Source: Zygnema cylindricum (lineage: Eukaryota > Streptophyta > Zygnematophyceae > Zygnematales > Zygnemataceae). From it: DNA of 64,000 nucleotides. Positions within the stretch are counted from its first letter, which is position 1, and the number at the start of each line of letters is the position of its first letter. Location of the stretch: contig JBBHKE010001086.1 of the NCBI GenBank assembly GCA_037447655.1, positions 1 through 64,000 on the forward strand, read 5' to 3'. The position numbers and the translations under genes are program-made. Positions 1 through 10,737 of this stretch are shown here, piece after piece. The notes under the pieces are model-generated. The model was not told the origin of the DNA. It saw only the letters and a program-made list of their open reading frames with translations, and did not search any database.

Positions 1-1527
1 TTTTTGCAGACGTTGTAGACTTTTTTTTTTTTTTTTAATTCAAAACATTAAGTAAACGTGATAAAATACAGACATTCATTTAGCACAAAAGAGATAAACA
101 CGAATCAAACGCAACAAAAATGGGTCATAACAAGCATGACAAAGCAAGCATGGATCAAACACATCAAACAAAACATCCTTGACGCCTTAGAAAAATGCAT
201 GTGTAACAGGCATGATAAACAAGACACAATCCATGCCTGTTTCTTGAAACGGGCATCCGAAATAGGACAAGGTCTATGCCCGACAATATCCATGCCCGTG
301 TAACGAGCGTGATAATCATGACAGAGGGGCATGATGAACAAAGCACGGTCCGTGTCATTGTAACAGAATAATAAACAGGACGCAATCCATTGACATTTTG
401 ACAAACATTGACATTTTGACAACCTTTAACATGTGAAGGAATGTTGATAAAGCAAAATTAAATTCATGTGTACTACAATTGTCGCTTTGGACGTCAAACC
501 CCCCTCAAAGTGAATCTTCGAATCTTCGTCGATTCTCAGGATAATTTTAGAAAGCTTTGCAAAATATAATTTGTTGTTTAGCAATAATACTAAGTAGGAG
601 GGCAAAAGAAATTGTAATTAAACAAGACATGGTCCATGGCCGTGTAGCAAACATTGATTTACTAGTGGGAAAAAAAATGGCGAGTAAGTACGAAAGGCAT
701 AAAAGTAAAGAACTAAAAATCAGCGGATACAATTGTTGTACAATACGTTGCTGTTTAAAATAAAAGACAAAAGCGGAAACAACCGAGAATTGGAGGAATG
801 TAATTATTACTCTAGCATAAATCTCTATCGCCGCTAGAAAAAAAATTGAGCATTTGACTTTTGGCAAATTTGTGCGAAGTCATATGCATTGTTTTTCTCT
901 ACTATATTGTACGTGTTTTTTTATTTAGCGATGTGTTTCGGGTAATTTTTTATCGTGATAAATTTGATATATGACATTATTGGTTATAAACATGTGCGAG
1001 GTTCTGGTACATTGATCCGGAACCAATAAAAAAATATTGGTTGGAGGGTAGTGGTTCGTAAAAAGAGTACGTAACTATTGTACGGAATGAGGACAAAGAT
1101 ATCGTGACATGAGGGTGGTGGCTTTGAAAAAAAAATCATAATCCATTTCGTACCATGGTACGGTATTTTCGTCAATAGTTATCGACCCTATATTTATCGT
1201 AATATATCTCGATATATCGGATAACCATCGCGATAATTCCTTAACCATTACATTGTGCATGTAAATTAATTATTGATAAGACAAAATAAGATACCTATCG
1301 GTTACCAGCAAATGTCTACCGATACATAACTATATAAATGAAGATATGAGAAAGACGCCGAGCAATCAACCTTTCAATCTCAACACCTGCTATAAACATT
1401 CACAATTACAAACGCACAGATAAAGGCTCCGTGAGGACATCAAGGAAACAAGGTTTGGTAATTCCATGGTGTGAGTGAAAAACTTCATGGCGATAGAACA
1501 CCATTGTGTGAATCTTCAACATTCAAA
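1..1527. other. No gene seen; degenerate repeats
   Basis: No protein-coding similarity is recognisable. Positions about 120-420 hold a degenerate repeat of roughly 35 bp built on GGGCATGATAAACAAG and CCATGCCCGTGTAAC, which gives short chance ORFs on both strands. Positions about 1160-1330 are rich in ATATCG/CGATAT and end in a sequence like the right end of the hAT-type elements seen at 43.5 and 57.2 kb (ACCGATACATAAC), so this may be an eroded hAT MITE. The rest is AT-rich with no signal I can name. Confidence 0.5.
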
Positions 1528-1662
1528 AGGGGAGAGGGAAAGGGAGTGCGAGAGGGAGAGGGAGAGAGGGAGGGAGGGAGAGGGGGGGAGGGGGGGGGGG
1601 GTGGAGGGGGAGGGGGGGGGGGGGGAAAAAGAGGGAGGTGAAATGGAGGGAAGGGAGTTAGG
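1528..1662. repeat. Purine (GA/GGGGA) microsatellite
   Basis: This is an almost uninterrupted G/A run containing GAGAGG units and poly-G stretches. It abuts the truncated left end of the family B LTR at about 1667. A similar purine tract (15906-16050) follows the right end of family B, so the element may have inserted into a longer purine tract, which would hide any target duplication. Short ORFs through it are artefacts of the repeat. Confidence 0.85.
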
Positions 1663-2317
1663 ATAAAGTGTTAGGACGTGGAATCACTTGAGTAAAGATA
1701 ATACAAATACAAATGCTACGCTGAGTGCCGGCGCTTATGCGATAAAGCAGCCAAGAAACTTCACCTGCTATGCCGACAGAGTAAATAAGAAGAGACAAAG
1801 AACGGTCGCCATAATGCATGTGAAAACACATCTCCGGTTACTTTGGATATGATCCGTACAGACAACGCAGTGGCTGTTATCTTAGATATGATTCGGTACA
1901 GGACAACGCAGCTGCGATTGATATGAATCAAGTCAACAGACCTCAACTTAGTGGGTAGCTCAGTGGTAGCTCAGTGGTAGCTTGACAGATTAGTATTAGT
2001 TTGGTAGCTTGACGTACCTCTCAGATACACAAGTATCAGCGGAACAACAGAAGTATAAGACTTAGGACTCAGAACACATTATTTATCTTAACTTCCAAGT
2101 AGGAAAACTGGAGACAGTTTTTGGGAAAATTTTGAGTATTATATCTTAAGTGTTGCGGGTCAATTATACTGAAACTTTGGGATTTGTCAGTGTTTATGTT
2201 GCTTTATCCTTTGATAGAGCTTTATGAAGTTTAATATGTGTATAAGATTTGGTTAGCATTTGTAAACAACTACTTTGTAGGATTCTTGATTGCTTGAGAG
2301 AGTATCATGTCTACTTT

Positions 2318-3211
2318 TGCAATTCTGTGGTCTCCATTGACACAGAGAATGAGCAGCCTATGTAACGCCTGTAGGATAATATTTGCCCCTTCTACTTTCC
2401 CGCTGAATAATCACCGCCCAAGCACACGAATAATCTGACCACTCTCACTCCTGTGAGGACAAAACTCCCCTGAGTCAAACGCAAAAAGAATCACTGAATT
2501 TGCTCTCCTGAGCAGTAAGTTATGGTTGGTCAAAGATGACCTTTATAGTTACAAACTCTTTTTGAGAGAGGTACCTAAATTTCACTAAGTTCTGGTGTAC
2601 CTACTTACGACTGCCTACTACTAAACCCTAGTCTAATAGAAACACTATATAGTACAAGAAGGTACATTAGGCGATGTACTTATTGTACGGCCATTGTACG
2701 ACATGGCTTTCAAAGTGACGCCTGTCAAAACAAGAGCCATGGTTTCTTGTCCCATCTTCTCCGGTATCCAATAGTATGGTGCCAGATGGCGTCGCGTGAC
2801 GCTATCCCCAAAGGTCGCCGAAAATTTATTGCGGGTGGCGGCTTCAATTGTGGCCGTCCGATCATTTGTATTTATACGGTTTCGATTCGCTTCCATACAT
2901 AAATTGATTAATGCGTTTTTTTGTTAGCCTGGTGCAAATTAGCACGTTCAACAAATAGATGAATATGCTTGAAACGTTATACGTATATCATTTCATTAGT
3001 GCCTTAATGGATAAGGCTAAGGTCTAAGTAGAATTCCATAGACCCTGGTTCAAATTCGGCTAGTGGTTGTATTTTGCTACAAATAGTAAAATACCTTCTA
3101 TTTCATTCTCCCTCCTAAATAAAGCCATGGCGTGCCTTGGGTTCTCTTTTTCTCTCTCTTTACATTCTAACTAAACTATAGAAGTGAACTACTAATTACC
3201 TCTTTTCAACA
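2318..3211 (-). repeat. Family C 3' LTR (894 bp)
   Basis: Read on the minus strand it starts TGTTGAAAAGAGG just after the purine tract AAAGGGAG and ends ATGGAGACCACAGAATTGCA at 2337-2318. The first 120 bp match the stub at 4272-4150. The ATG near its end corresponds to the gag start of family A, so here too the start codon lies inside the LTR. A tRNA-like segment lies at 2996-3066 on the opposite strand. Confidence 0.85.
2996..3066 (+). other. tRNA-like segment (A-box and B-box) inside family C LTR
   Basis: The start GTGCCTTAATGGATAAGGC resembles the D-arm of a plant tRNA-Arg, and GGTTCAAATTC about 45 bp on matches a B-box. The acceptor and anticodon stems are degenerate, so this is not a functional tRNA gene. 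It is antisense to the LTR that holds it. It could be a relic of a tRNA or of a tRNA-derived SINE. Confidence 0.6.
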
Positions 3212-3353
3212 CTCCCTTTAATTCTTAGTCACTTTTCAATTTTAATCCACAGTTTTCTCTACAATAAATCATCTTAGGGGAACGTACTGATTTTGCCATC
3301 ATGTCTGCAATCATTTCTTTATCAGTTTTATGAACCACTTTAATGATTTTATT

Positions 3354-4150
3354 TTAAACCTTCTCTCTGACAAATCTTAGTTTATTATCCATATGCTGAG
3401 CTTTGAAGTGATGTTTCGGATTAGCAGCAATAGAGATAGCAGCTTGATTATCACAAAAAACCTTTTGAGTTCCTATCTTCATGAACCCAAGTTCTTCAAG
3501 AAGAGATTTCACCCACATTAATTCTTTGGTAGCAGCACAGGAAGCCATGTATTCAGCCTCCATAGTGGACTGAGCAACTACTTTCTGTTGCTTGCTACTC
3601 CAACAGCATGCACCAGATCCAATTTGCAACACATATCCAGTCGTACACCGCCTTAAAGGCACATCTCCATAACTGGAGGCACATCTCCATAACTGGCATC
3701 ACTCCAGGTTGTGATGTCAGGTGCTCCCCTCCCAAATGCAACCACAATTCCCTTGTCCCCACCAGATACCTCATCACCCTTTTGGCAGCCTCCCAGTCTC
3801 TCTTTCTTGGTTCATTTAGACTCTTGCTGAGGAATCCTACGGCTGCAGCTATTTCCAGCCGGGTACAATCCATAAAATATATTAAACTGCCTACAATCTG
3901 CCGATAGGGGATATTTTCCATAAATCTTCTCTCTTTCTCATCTATCTCATCATTTATGAAGAATATTCCTCCCCCCCTCACTCACTTTCTTCAAATCCAT
4001 GGGAGTAGTACATCCTTTTGCTTTCTCCATTTGAAATTTTTCAAGCATATTACCAATTGCTTTTTTCTGAGTGAGTCTTATAATCATATTCCCTCTATCT
4101 CTCTCCATTTGAATTCCCAAAATGTACTTTGCTTCGCCGAGATCTTTCAA
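3354..4150 (-). pseudogene. Family C reverse transcriptase / RNase H remnant
   Basis: Minus-strand reading starts inside RT at KDLGEAKYILGIQMERDRG, continues through the connection region (NIPYRQIVGSLIYFMDCTR, then EAAKRVMRYLVGTRELWLHLG) and reaches RNase H, with the motifs STMEAEYMA, VFCDNQAA and KHHFKAQHMD. These are classic Ty1/copia landmarks. The YVDD catalytic loop lies upstream and is deleted. At least one frameshift occurs between 3600 and 3670, where a 20-bp stretch (GGCACATCTCCATAACTGGA) is duplicated in tandem. Closely related to the family A polymerase at 10738-11841. Confidence 0.88.
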
Positions 4151-4327
4151 ATACTTTCTATTTCATTCTCCCTCCTAAGCGGTAGCCATGGGGTGCCTTT
4201 GGTTCTCTCTTTCTCTCTCTTTTCATTCTAACTAAACTATAGAAGTGAAATTTTTATTACCTCTTTTCAACAACTTTCTACTACTACTGCTGCTCCTCCA
4301 CCTACACCAGTGGTTGTAGAACAACAA

Positions 4328-4336
4328 GTTATGGGC
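4328..4336 (+). other. Primer-binding site of family B (half tRNA-iMet type)
   Basis: GTTATGGGC follows the LTR end CA by one base. It is complementary to the anticodon arm of plant initiator tRNA-Met (GCCCAUAAC), not to a tRNA 3' end. The same bases encode the residues VMG of GAG. The match ends after nine bases, whereas family A matches over 14. Confidence 0.6.
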
Positions 4337-6660
4337 TTGTCATCATGAATTCCTATCTTTTCCGGGGAAAAGTATGTTTACTGGGCGGATATGGTGGAGA
4401 CGCATTTTGAGGATGTCAATTTCTTGGACATATTGGATGGTTCTCTAGATGAATCTGATCCATCATGGTCTAAGAAAAATACGCAAGCTCGTTCTATTCT
4501 AAAATTTTGTATATCTGAGGACTTAGCTATGTCTCGGATTAAAATGAAAAAAACAATTGATATTTGGAAATCTCTTAAAAATGATTATGAAAAGGCTAAT
4601 GTCCACGAAGAACTCCTATTGGCTGGAAATAATTGGGACTATAAGTACACTGGTGGTACAATGGCTGAATATTCTAACAGGTTTCGCATCCTTGTAGATG
4701 CACATGCTTGTGCAGGTTGGAAGTTTCCTCAGTATCAATAGGCAGCGTTGCTCATGAGGGGTCTCCCTCGTAGTATGGAAGGAGCATTATGTTCAAACAG
4801 AAAGATAAAGCTAGCTGGACTTTACAATTAGTAATCAAGGTTTTGCTAGAAGAGGAAACTACATCTAATATTCTCAATGTTGAGCAAGTAGAGGCTTCTA
4901 ATTCATACTTTGAGAGGAAAGTACAGTTTAATCAGCAAAGAAATCAGTCTAATCAGTTCATACAATTTAATCAGGGTGGAAATAGACAATCCAACAATGC
5001 ATGTTTTTATTGTAGTGAGAGAGGTCATGGATACAGATTTTGTCCTAAGATTAAGATAGCTAACGATACAAGTTTATACAGGCCGGGATGGAAACAAAGT
5101 CAGTTTTACCAAAACTTCACGGGGTCTACACCTCGTGAAAATGCTGTATTTTCAGCGGCTTCATCACTCAAGGATGAGACTTTGACAATTTATGAGGATG
5201 AAACGGATCTATGTGCTATGGTGGCAGCGATGGGGGGCCCCAATGACCCTAGATGGATAATGGACACGGGAGCGTCAACACACATGTGCTGGAACAAAGA
5301 CATCTTCAAAAAATTGAGAACCAAGCCGGAGAAAAATATTTATTATGTTTGTGGAATGAGTGTTTAGACTTGTGCTCTGGGTAATGTGTCTTTGCTAGTG
5401 GATGTGGAGGGCAAAGCAATTGAAAGAACTCTTCACAATGTCTTATTTGTGCCTGACTTTAAGAAAAATCTATTTTCTACGTCCCTGGTAGAAAGTAAGG
5501 GCTTTGATGTTAATTTGAAAAATGGTAGACAAGTTGTTAGCAAAAATGGCAAAGTCGCAGTTACAGGTATAAGAGATGATACCAAGATGTACCGAATTGA
5601 TATGGCTAATACCAAGGAGAATGATGTTTTGTACTCCGGTGCTTTGCATTCAAATGAGCTATGGCATAAACGATTAGGCTAGTACACTTTGATAGTTTGA
5701 GAAAAATAGTTATTGCTGGAAAAATAGAGGGTGTATCAATCACATATCAGCAAGTCTAAACATGTGATGGCTGCGCACTGGGTAAAATCCACAGACTACC
5801 ATTGCCTAAAGAGTCTGAGCATCGGTCAAAAAAACTTTTACAACAAATTCAATCGGATGTTTTTGGTCCTGCGAAGGTTCCATCTGCCGGGGGAATGCAA
5901 TATATGGTCACGTTTACGGATGATTTTTCCAGGTTTACAAAAGTGTACTTCATGAAGGAGAAGAGTGAGGTGTTTGGTCACTTCAAACACTATAAAGCAT
6001 GGGCTGAAAAACTTCATAATTTATCTATTTTACAGCTAAGATCAGACAATAGTGGTGAATATACTTCGAAAGAATTTGAAACCTTTTTACTCGAGGAAGG
6101 CATAAGTCATCTGTTGACTCTTCCATATTCGCCGGAACAAAATGGGGTGTCAGAGAGATTAAATAGAACTCTCACGGAGAGCTCGTGTTAGATGCTCGCA
6201 AACAAAAATGTGGATCCGAAATTATGGGCTAAGGCTCTAAATTGTGGAGTTTATATTAAGAATAGGATAAGATCAAGATCAGAAGAATCAGCTCCTTACG
6301 AGATCTAGACTGGTAGCAAACCTGATGTTAGCCATTTCAAAGTCTTTGGTAGTAAATGCTTTATCTTGGATACGTCTACGGACAGATGGAAAAAAGAACC
6401 GAAAGGATTACCGGGTATTTTGTTAAGATATAATGATCACTCAAAAGGTTACAATGTCTTTGTGTTTGAGAGGCAGAAAATAGTTGTAGCAAGGAATATC
6501 ATCGTCAAAGATGAACTAGACTCGGTAGATGAATTTCAACTGACAGACCAGCAAAAACATCAAAAAGTACAGCAATATGTTATTTGAGACTTGTCGCGCA
6601 GGTGAAACATTCTCCGATGGTGACTCCGAAGTCCGACTCTCTCCAACTTCCTCAACACGT
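4328..6660 (+). pseudogene. Family B GAG-protease-integrase (broken polyprotein, 5' half)
   Basis: The reading begins in the LTR and continues through VMGLSS into a copia GAG (YWADMVETHFEDV at about 4380). It is followed by a CX2CX4HX4C zinc knuckle (CFYCSERGHGYRFC, about 5002-5043), the protease motif WIMDTGASTHM (about 5255), the GAG-preintegrase end LWHKRLG (about 5660-5680) and an integrase core (SDVFGPAKVPSAGG; RSDNSGEY; PEQNGVSERLNRT) with the DDE acidic residues present. Stops occur at about 4348, 4739, 5365 and 6189, with frameshifts between GAG segments. It stops at 6660 where family A begins; the RT part resumes at 13068. Confidence 0.88.
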
Positions 6661-6664
6661 TCAC

Positions 6665-7706
6665 TATTGAAATAAGTAGTTTTTGTATATTTTCTAGGTC
6701 TAAATTTATTAGAAAAGAAAATGTAGGCAGCCTGCCTCTATCTCTTCTCTCTCTCTCGCCCCCATACTTGTTGTAGTCACTGAAAGAGAGAAAGAGAGAG
6801 CAATGGAGCCATGGCTGCCTCAACTCCATAGGAAAGACTAGAGAGTGGCTTAAGCCACTCTCAACAAAAGGTTGAGTCCGACAGGACTCGAACCCCCGAC
6901 CGGCAGAGCGCGGCGTAGGCGTTAGCTCTAACCAGTCTGTCGTAGAAGTCCGTTAGGAGATATAGGGTTTCATTACTATTTAAACTATTCTAATGTACTA
7001 GATTCATTTAACTGAAACCCTTAACGCCACACATAGATACAGTTCTACAAAATACGAAGTACTGTACTTGTTTGAAATGGATATCGGGCATTTTGTTTCG
7101 ACAGCGAAACAAATATCGCGCAAGTATTTCTTACGGCCGAGATTGAATTTCGCGTCAAATCTAACGGCGCGCATCATCGCCGAAATCTCGGAATGGTCAT
7201 TTTGGCATTTAGTGACGTGGCATGACCTGGCGCCACGTGGGAAGACATCATTCGGTCGCGGGAATTTCGAGGAGCGTACGGTCGAGTGGAAAGTGGACAC
7301 GCGTCCACTTAATGGCCATGTCGTACAAAGGTCGTACAGAAAGTACATCGACAGTAGTACTTTCTAGTACTATACAGTTTTGTGATTGGTTCGTACAGGC
7401 TGTAGATAGGAGCTGTGAGAGGGAATTAGGAAAAACTAGGACTTAGGAAAATTTAGGTAGATAGTCCTCTCTCTCTGAGAGTTTGTATAAATAAGGCATC
7501 TTTGCCACCCTATAACTTATCAGTTGGTTGGCCGTTTTCAGTGATTCTTTTTGCTACGGACTCAAGGGAGTCCACGCTGCACAAAGGTGGAATCAAATTG
7601 CTAGTTTGCCTTCTTGGGCAGCAGTGGTCGTGGCTTAAAGTGGGTTAGTTAAATACTATATAAAGGCTTTCGTATTCTGTAGTCCAATGGAGGACACAGA
7701 ATTGCA
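6665..7706 (+). repeat. Family A 5' LTR (1042 bp)
   Basis: It matches 12025-13066 along its whole length. It contains an antisense tRNA-like segment (6874-6941), a TATA box TATAAATA (7486-7493) and, at its 3' end, ATGGAGGACACAGAATTGCA (7687-7706), so the gag ATG is within U5. The left terminus reads TATTG instead of TGTTG. Confidence 0.9.
6874..6941 (-). other. tRNA-like segment inside family A 5' LTR
   Basis: On the minus strand the segment reads as a tRNA-like body: an A-box region ACTGGTTAGAGCTAACGCC, then the B-box GGTTCGAGTCC in a T-arm closed by wobble pairs. Acceptor pairing is poor, so I do not call a functional tRNA. The copy in the other LTR (12234-12301) is slightly diverged. As in family C, it is antisense to the element. 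Confidence 0.6.
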
Positions 7707-8175
7707 TGTTATGGGCCCACCCTCTAGGGTTCCCACCTTCAATGGATATGGGTTCATCTATTGGGAAGCCATGATGATGGGAGCTGGTATCGTCAGTGGA
7801 CAAGTGAAACGTCCACCTTCGGGAACTCCACCACGATTAGGGGGAGTAAGATTTTCTGCAACAACGGCAGCCTCAGCGGAAGAGGCAGATGATGGGGAGA
7901 GCAGTGTTTCCGAAAATGAAAAAGGGAAGGAGACACCCCTCACTCCTATTGCCACATTATCGGGAGCGGCGACCGTGAAGACCGTAGAGAACGATACTCA
8001 AATGTGGGAGGATGTAAACATGCCTGCCAAGAACTTCATTCTGAGGCACCTCACTCAAGGTTTGGCCACTCCTCATCTTCACATTTACAAGGCCGAGGAA
8101 GTGTGGGAGAGTTTGGTGGAGACTTATAGAGCTGGAACTATTCATGAGCTCAGTTGGCTGAGCAAAAGCTATTAA
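7687..8175 (+). pseudogene. Family A GAG, N-terminal part
   Basis: The start codon is inside the LTR; the reading passes through the primer-binding site, which encodes VMGPP, and continues in a copia-type GAG (PTFNGYGFIYWEAMM, then WEDVNMPAKNFILRHLTQGL and EEVWESLVETY). An acidic, Ser/Thr-rich stretch at about residues 55-95 looks like an expansion or small insertion within GAG. The frame ends at TAA 8173-8175, and the GAG continues in another frame from about 8225, so this copy is broken here. Confidence 0.8.
7708..7721 (+). other. Primer-binding site of family A, matches tRNA-iMet anticodon arm
   Basis: GTTATGGGCCCACC lies one base after the LTR end. It is an exact 14-base complement of the segment GGUGGGCCCAUAAC, which spans the anticodon stem-loop of plant initiator tRNA-Met as I know it. 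Priming from a cleaved 5' half of this tRNA is established for Drosophila copia and yeast Ty5. The usual plant copia site (TGGTATC, tRNA 3' end) is absent. Confidence 0.8.
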
Positions 8176-8224
8176 GTTACACTTACAAAGGAGGAAAGAT
8201 GTTAGATTACTGTAATGATCTTTC

Positions 8225-10300
8225 TTGTTTGTATATGGAAATGGAAAGTGGCGGTTGACAGGTACAATGAAAATGAAAGTTAACACCCTTATCATGAAAT
8301 TACCAGATGAGTTCGAAAACATAGTGTACCGAGTAGAAGGAATGCCTCATAGTTCATGGAAATGGAACACTGTAGTCAAGATGATACTTGTGCAGGAAAA
8401 CACAATGGAGATTAGGAGAGGAGGAAAGAGCATTCAAGCTCTAGCAGCAAGAGGGGACCGATGGGGGAAGGACCCGAAGAAACCTTATAGAGGGGAAAGA
8501 GATCATTCTAGGGTACAGAGGCCCCCAAAGGGTCTTTGTCATTTTTGCAAAAAGCCCGGACACTTTATTGCAGATTGTGTGAAGCTATCAGAGCTGAGGC
8601 TCCAAGAGAACCGTGGAGGGGGTTCTTCCGGAGGGAAGAAAAATGCACTTGTGGTTACAAAAGTGTCAGGAGAAACCGGGGATGAGTCCTCTGAGGAGGA
8701 TGGGGAACTTCTTCTTGACGAGAGTGTGGAGGAGAAGGATATTCCTCGGAGGCAGAAGTGTACCCTTGGAGCAATCCGGGAAGCTCCACAGGAAGGATGG
8801 ATCATCAACTCAGGTGCATCCATGCATATGTGTCGTGATAAAGAACTCTTCACTAAGTTAAGAATGATTCCTACTGTAGAGATAGAGTATGGGGATGGGA
8901 GAGTGGTTACCACAGATCTAGTGGGATCAGTAGATTTGAAAGTCTTAGTGGAGGGTAAGACTTCCATACTTACATTCTCAGATGTACTTTACATTCCTCA
9001 GCTGAGTAAAAATCTTGTCTCTACGTCTGTGTTAGATGACAAAGAGTTTGATACTTTCACTAGAAAGGGAGTCTTTACAGCTAAGTATCAGGATGAAGTT
9101 TACTTTACAGCAGATAAGGGTAGCCAAGGAATGTTTAGGCTTAACTTGAGTAATGAAAAGAAGAATGCTTACTATGTTGGTGTTCCTAAGGTGATGATTT
9201 GGCATAAGCGGTCGGGGCATGTGCATTTTGATAGGTTAAGGGAAATGAAAAAGCTTGGGGTAGTAGATGGCATTCAATTTGGGGATAATGAAATAATGGA
9301 TGATTGTAGTGGTTGTGCTCAAGGTAAGGCTCCCAGACTTCCCTTTCCCAAAGTCGCCACATATAGAGGTGAGAAAGTGTTAGATTTGGTCCACACAGAC
9401 ATTTGGGGACCTACAAAAGTACCTTCGGTTGGAGGAAAGAGGTTTATGATGACAATAACTGATGATTGGTCTAGATACTCTAGAGTCTACTTTCTGAAAA
9501 ATAAGTCTGAAGCATCAACTTACTTCAAAGAATATAAAGCATGGAGTGAGAAATTGCATGAAACCCCTATTAAGAGGATAAGGAGTGATAATGGGGGGGA
9601 ATATACCTCTAACCAGTTTGAGGAATATCTGAGAGATGAGGGAGTGCAACTCCAGAAAACTGCACCATATAATCCGGAACAAAATGGGGTAGCTGAGAGG
9701 TTGAATAGAACATTAGGAGATAGTGCATGCAGTATGTTGGCAGGGAAGAAAATAGGAAAGAGATTTTGGGTAGAGGTAATGAACTGTGCCAACTATATTA
9801 AAAATAGAGTCCTTACCTCAGCTTTAAAGGGAGTGACACCTTATGAGAGATGGGTTGGAAGGAAACCAAATATCTCACACCTTAAAGTATTTGGTAGCCA
9901 AGTTTACGGTCTTGACACGGATAGGAAAAACTGGAAACTAGATGCTAAGGGAAAACCTGGATACTTTGTGGGATATGATGAGGATGTTAAGGGATATAGA
10001 GTCTATGACTTAGCAAAGAAAGATTGCATTCTGGTCAAACACTTAGTTGTCATGGATGAAGGGAAGTCATTTGACCCCTTCAAATATACAAAGAAGATAA
10101 GGATCAGATTTGAGTCCGAAAGTGAGGAGAACTCGGTCGTCCCCGAAAGGGACATGGGTGACACCGCGATTACAGATTCAGGGGAGATCGAAGATACAGG
10201 AGACTCACCAAAAACCTCGCATACTCCCATAGACTTCGAGGAGATAGAAGAAGCGGGACAAGAACCGGTTTCCATGGACGAGGAGCCAATGAGACAATGA
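8225..10300 (+). pseudogene. Family A GAG end, protease and integrase
   Basis: This 691-residue open stretch holds, in order: the end of GAG; a zinc knuckle CHFCKKPGHFIADC (CX2CX4HX4C, near residue 105); the protease site WIINSGASMHMC (about residue 195), where the catalytic Asp of the usual D-S/T-G is Asn; the GAG-preintegrase HHCC zinc region (HKRSGHVHF...CSGCAQGK); the integrase catalytic core with HTDIWGP, RSDNGGEYTS and PEQNGVAERLNRT (D, D, E present); and a downstream KVFGSQVYG region. It ends in an acidic linker. The next segment is in a different frame from 10297. The Asp-to-Asn change alone should abolish protease activity. Confidence 0.92.
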
Positions 10301-10692
10301 GAAGAAATCGAAGACTTCCATCCATTCCAGCTTCGGAGTTTGAGGGAGGAAGGACGAGCAGTAAACGGATAGAGGAAAAACATGCTGCTCATAAGGTAAC
10401 TAAACTATCTCACCCAGATGAGCCTCAGTCTTACTTAGAGGTAGTGAATAGTCCAGAGAAAGAAAGTTGGATTAGAGCCATAAATGATGAGATGGCTTCT
10501 ATCATGGAAGCAAATACTTGGGAACTAGCGGATTGCCCTCCAGACAGAAAACGTATTAGATGTAAATGGGTATTTAAACTAAAACTGAACCCAAATAATA
10601 CAATTGAGAGGTATAAGGCTCGATTGGTAGCGAAGGGGTTCACCCAAAAAGAGGGGATTGACTATGAGGAGACTTTTGCTCTAGTTGTTTGA
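10297..10692 (+). pseudogene. Family A integrase-RT linker and RT N-terminus
   Basis: It encodes the linker and the beginning of copia [67 protein letters not shown] codon at 10690-10692 stops the frame; the same frame continues directly into RT ([13 protein letters not shown]), so this is a simple nonsense change. Confidence 0.9.
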
Positions 10693-10737
10693 TTCCCATC
10701 GGTAAGGATTCTCCTCAGTCTGGCCGCAGCGGCAGAC

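Larger units (their letters stand above)
2318..4272 (-). mobile_element. Internally deleted copia-type element family C, with TSD
   Basis: Boundaries are TG (2318) to CA (4272), flanked by the 5-bp direct repeat ACTTT at 2313-2317 and 4273-4277. On the minus strand it holds a 5' LTR stub (4272 to about 4150, 123 bp), a deletion that joins this stub directly to reverse transcriptase, RT and RNase H sequence (about 4150-3354), and a full 3' LTR (3211-2318). The intact duplication shows it moved into the family B LTR; the deletion could predate or postdate insertion. Confidence 0.9.
1667..4326 (+). repeat. Family B 5' LTR, interrupted by family C
   Basis: Segments 1667-2317 and 4278-4326 together match the 3' LTR at about 15066-15755 by eye, including the terminal stretch that carries the gag ATG (ATG at 2308) and a run of ACT codons. 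The LTR ends CA at 4326, followed by one A and the primer-binding site. Around 1951-1985 there is a repeated GGTAGCTCAGTGGTAG, which resembles a tRNA D-arm/A-box, but no B-box was seen downstream. Confidence 0.8.

Noticed and set aside
6874-6941. Functional tRNA gene in the family A LTR
   Set aside because: Acceptor ends do not pair and the T-arm needs wobble pairs; the sequence also drifts between LTR copies.
7004-7446. 100-codon ORFs on both strands of the family A LTR, repeated at 12364-12806
   Set aside because: They overlap each other on opposite strands inside a promoter/LTR region and occur only because the LTR is duplicated.
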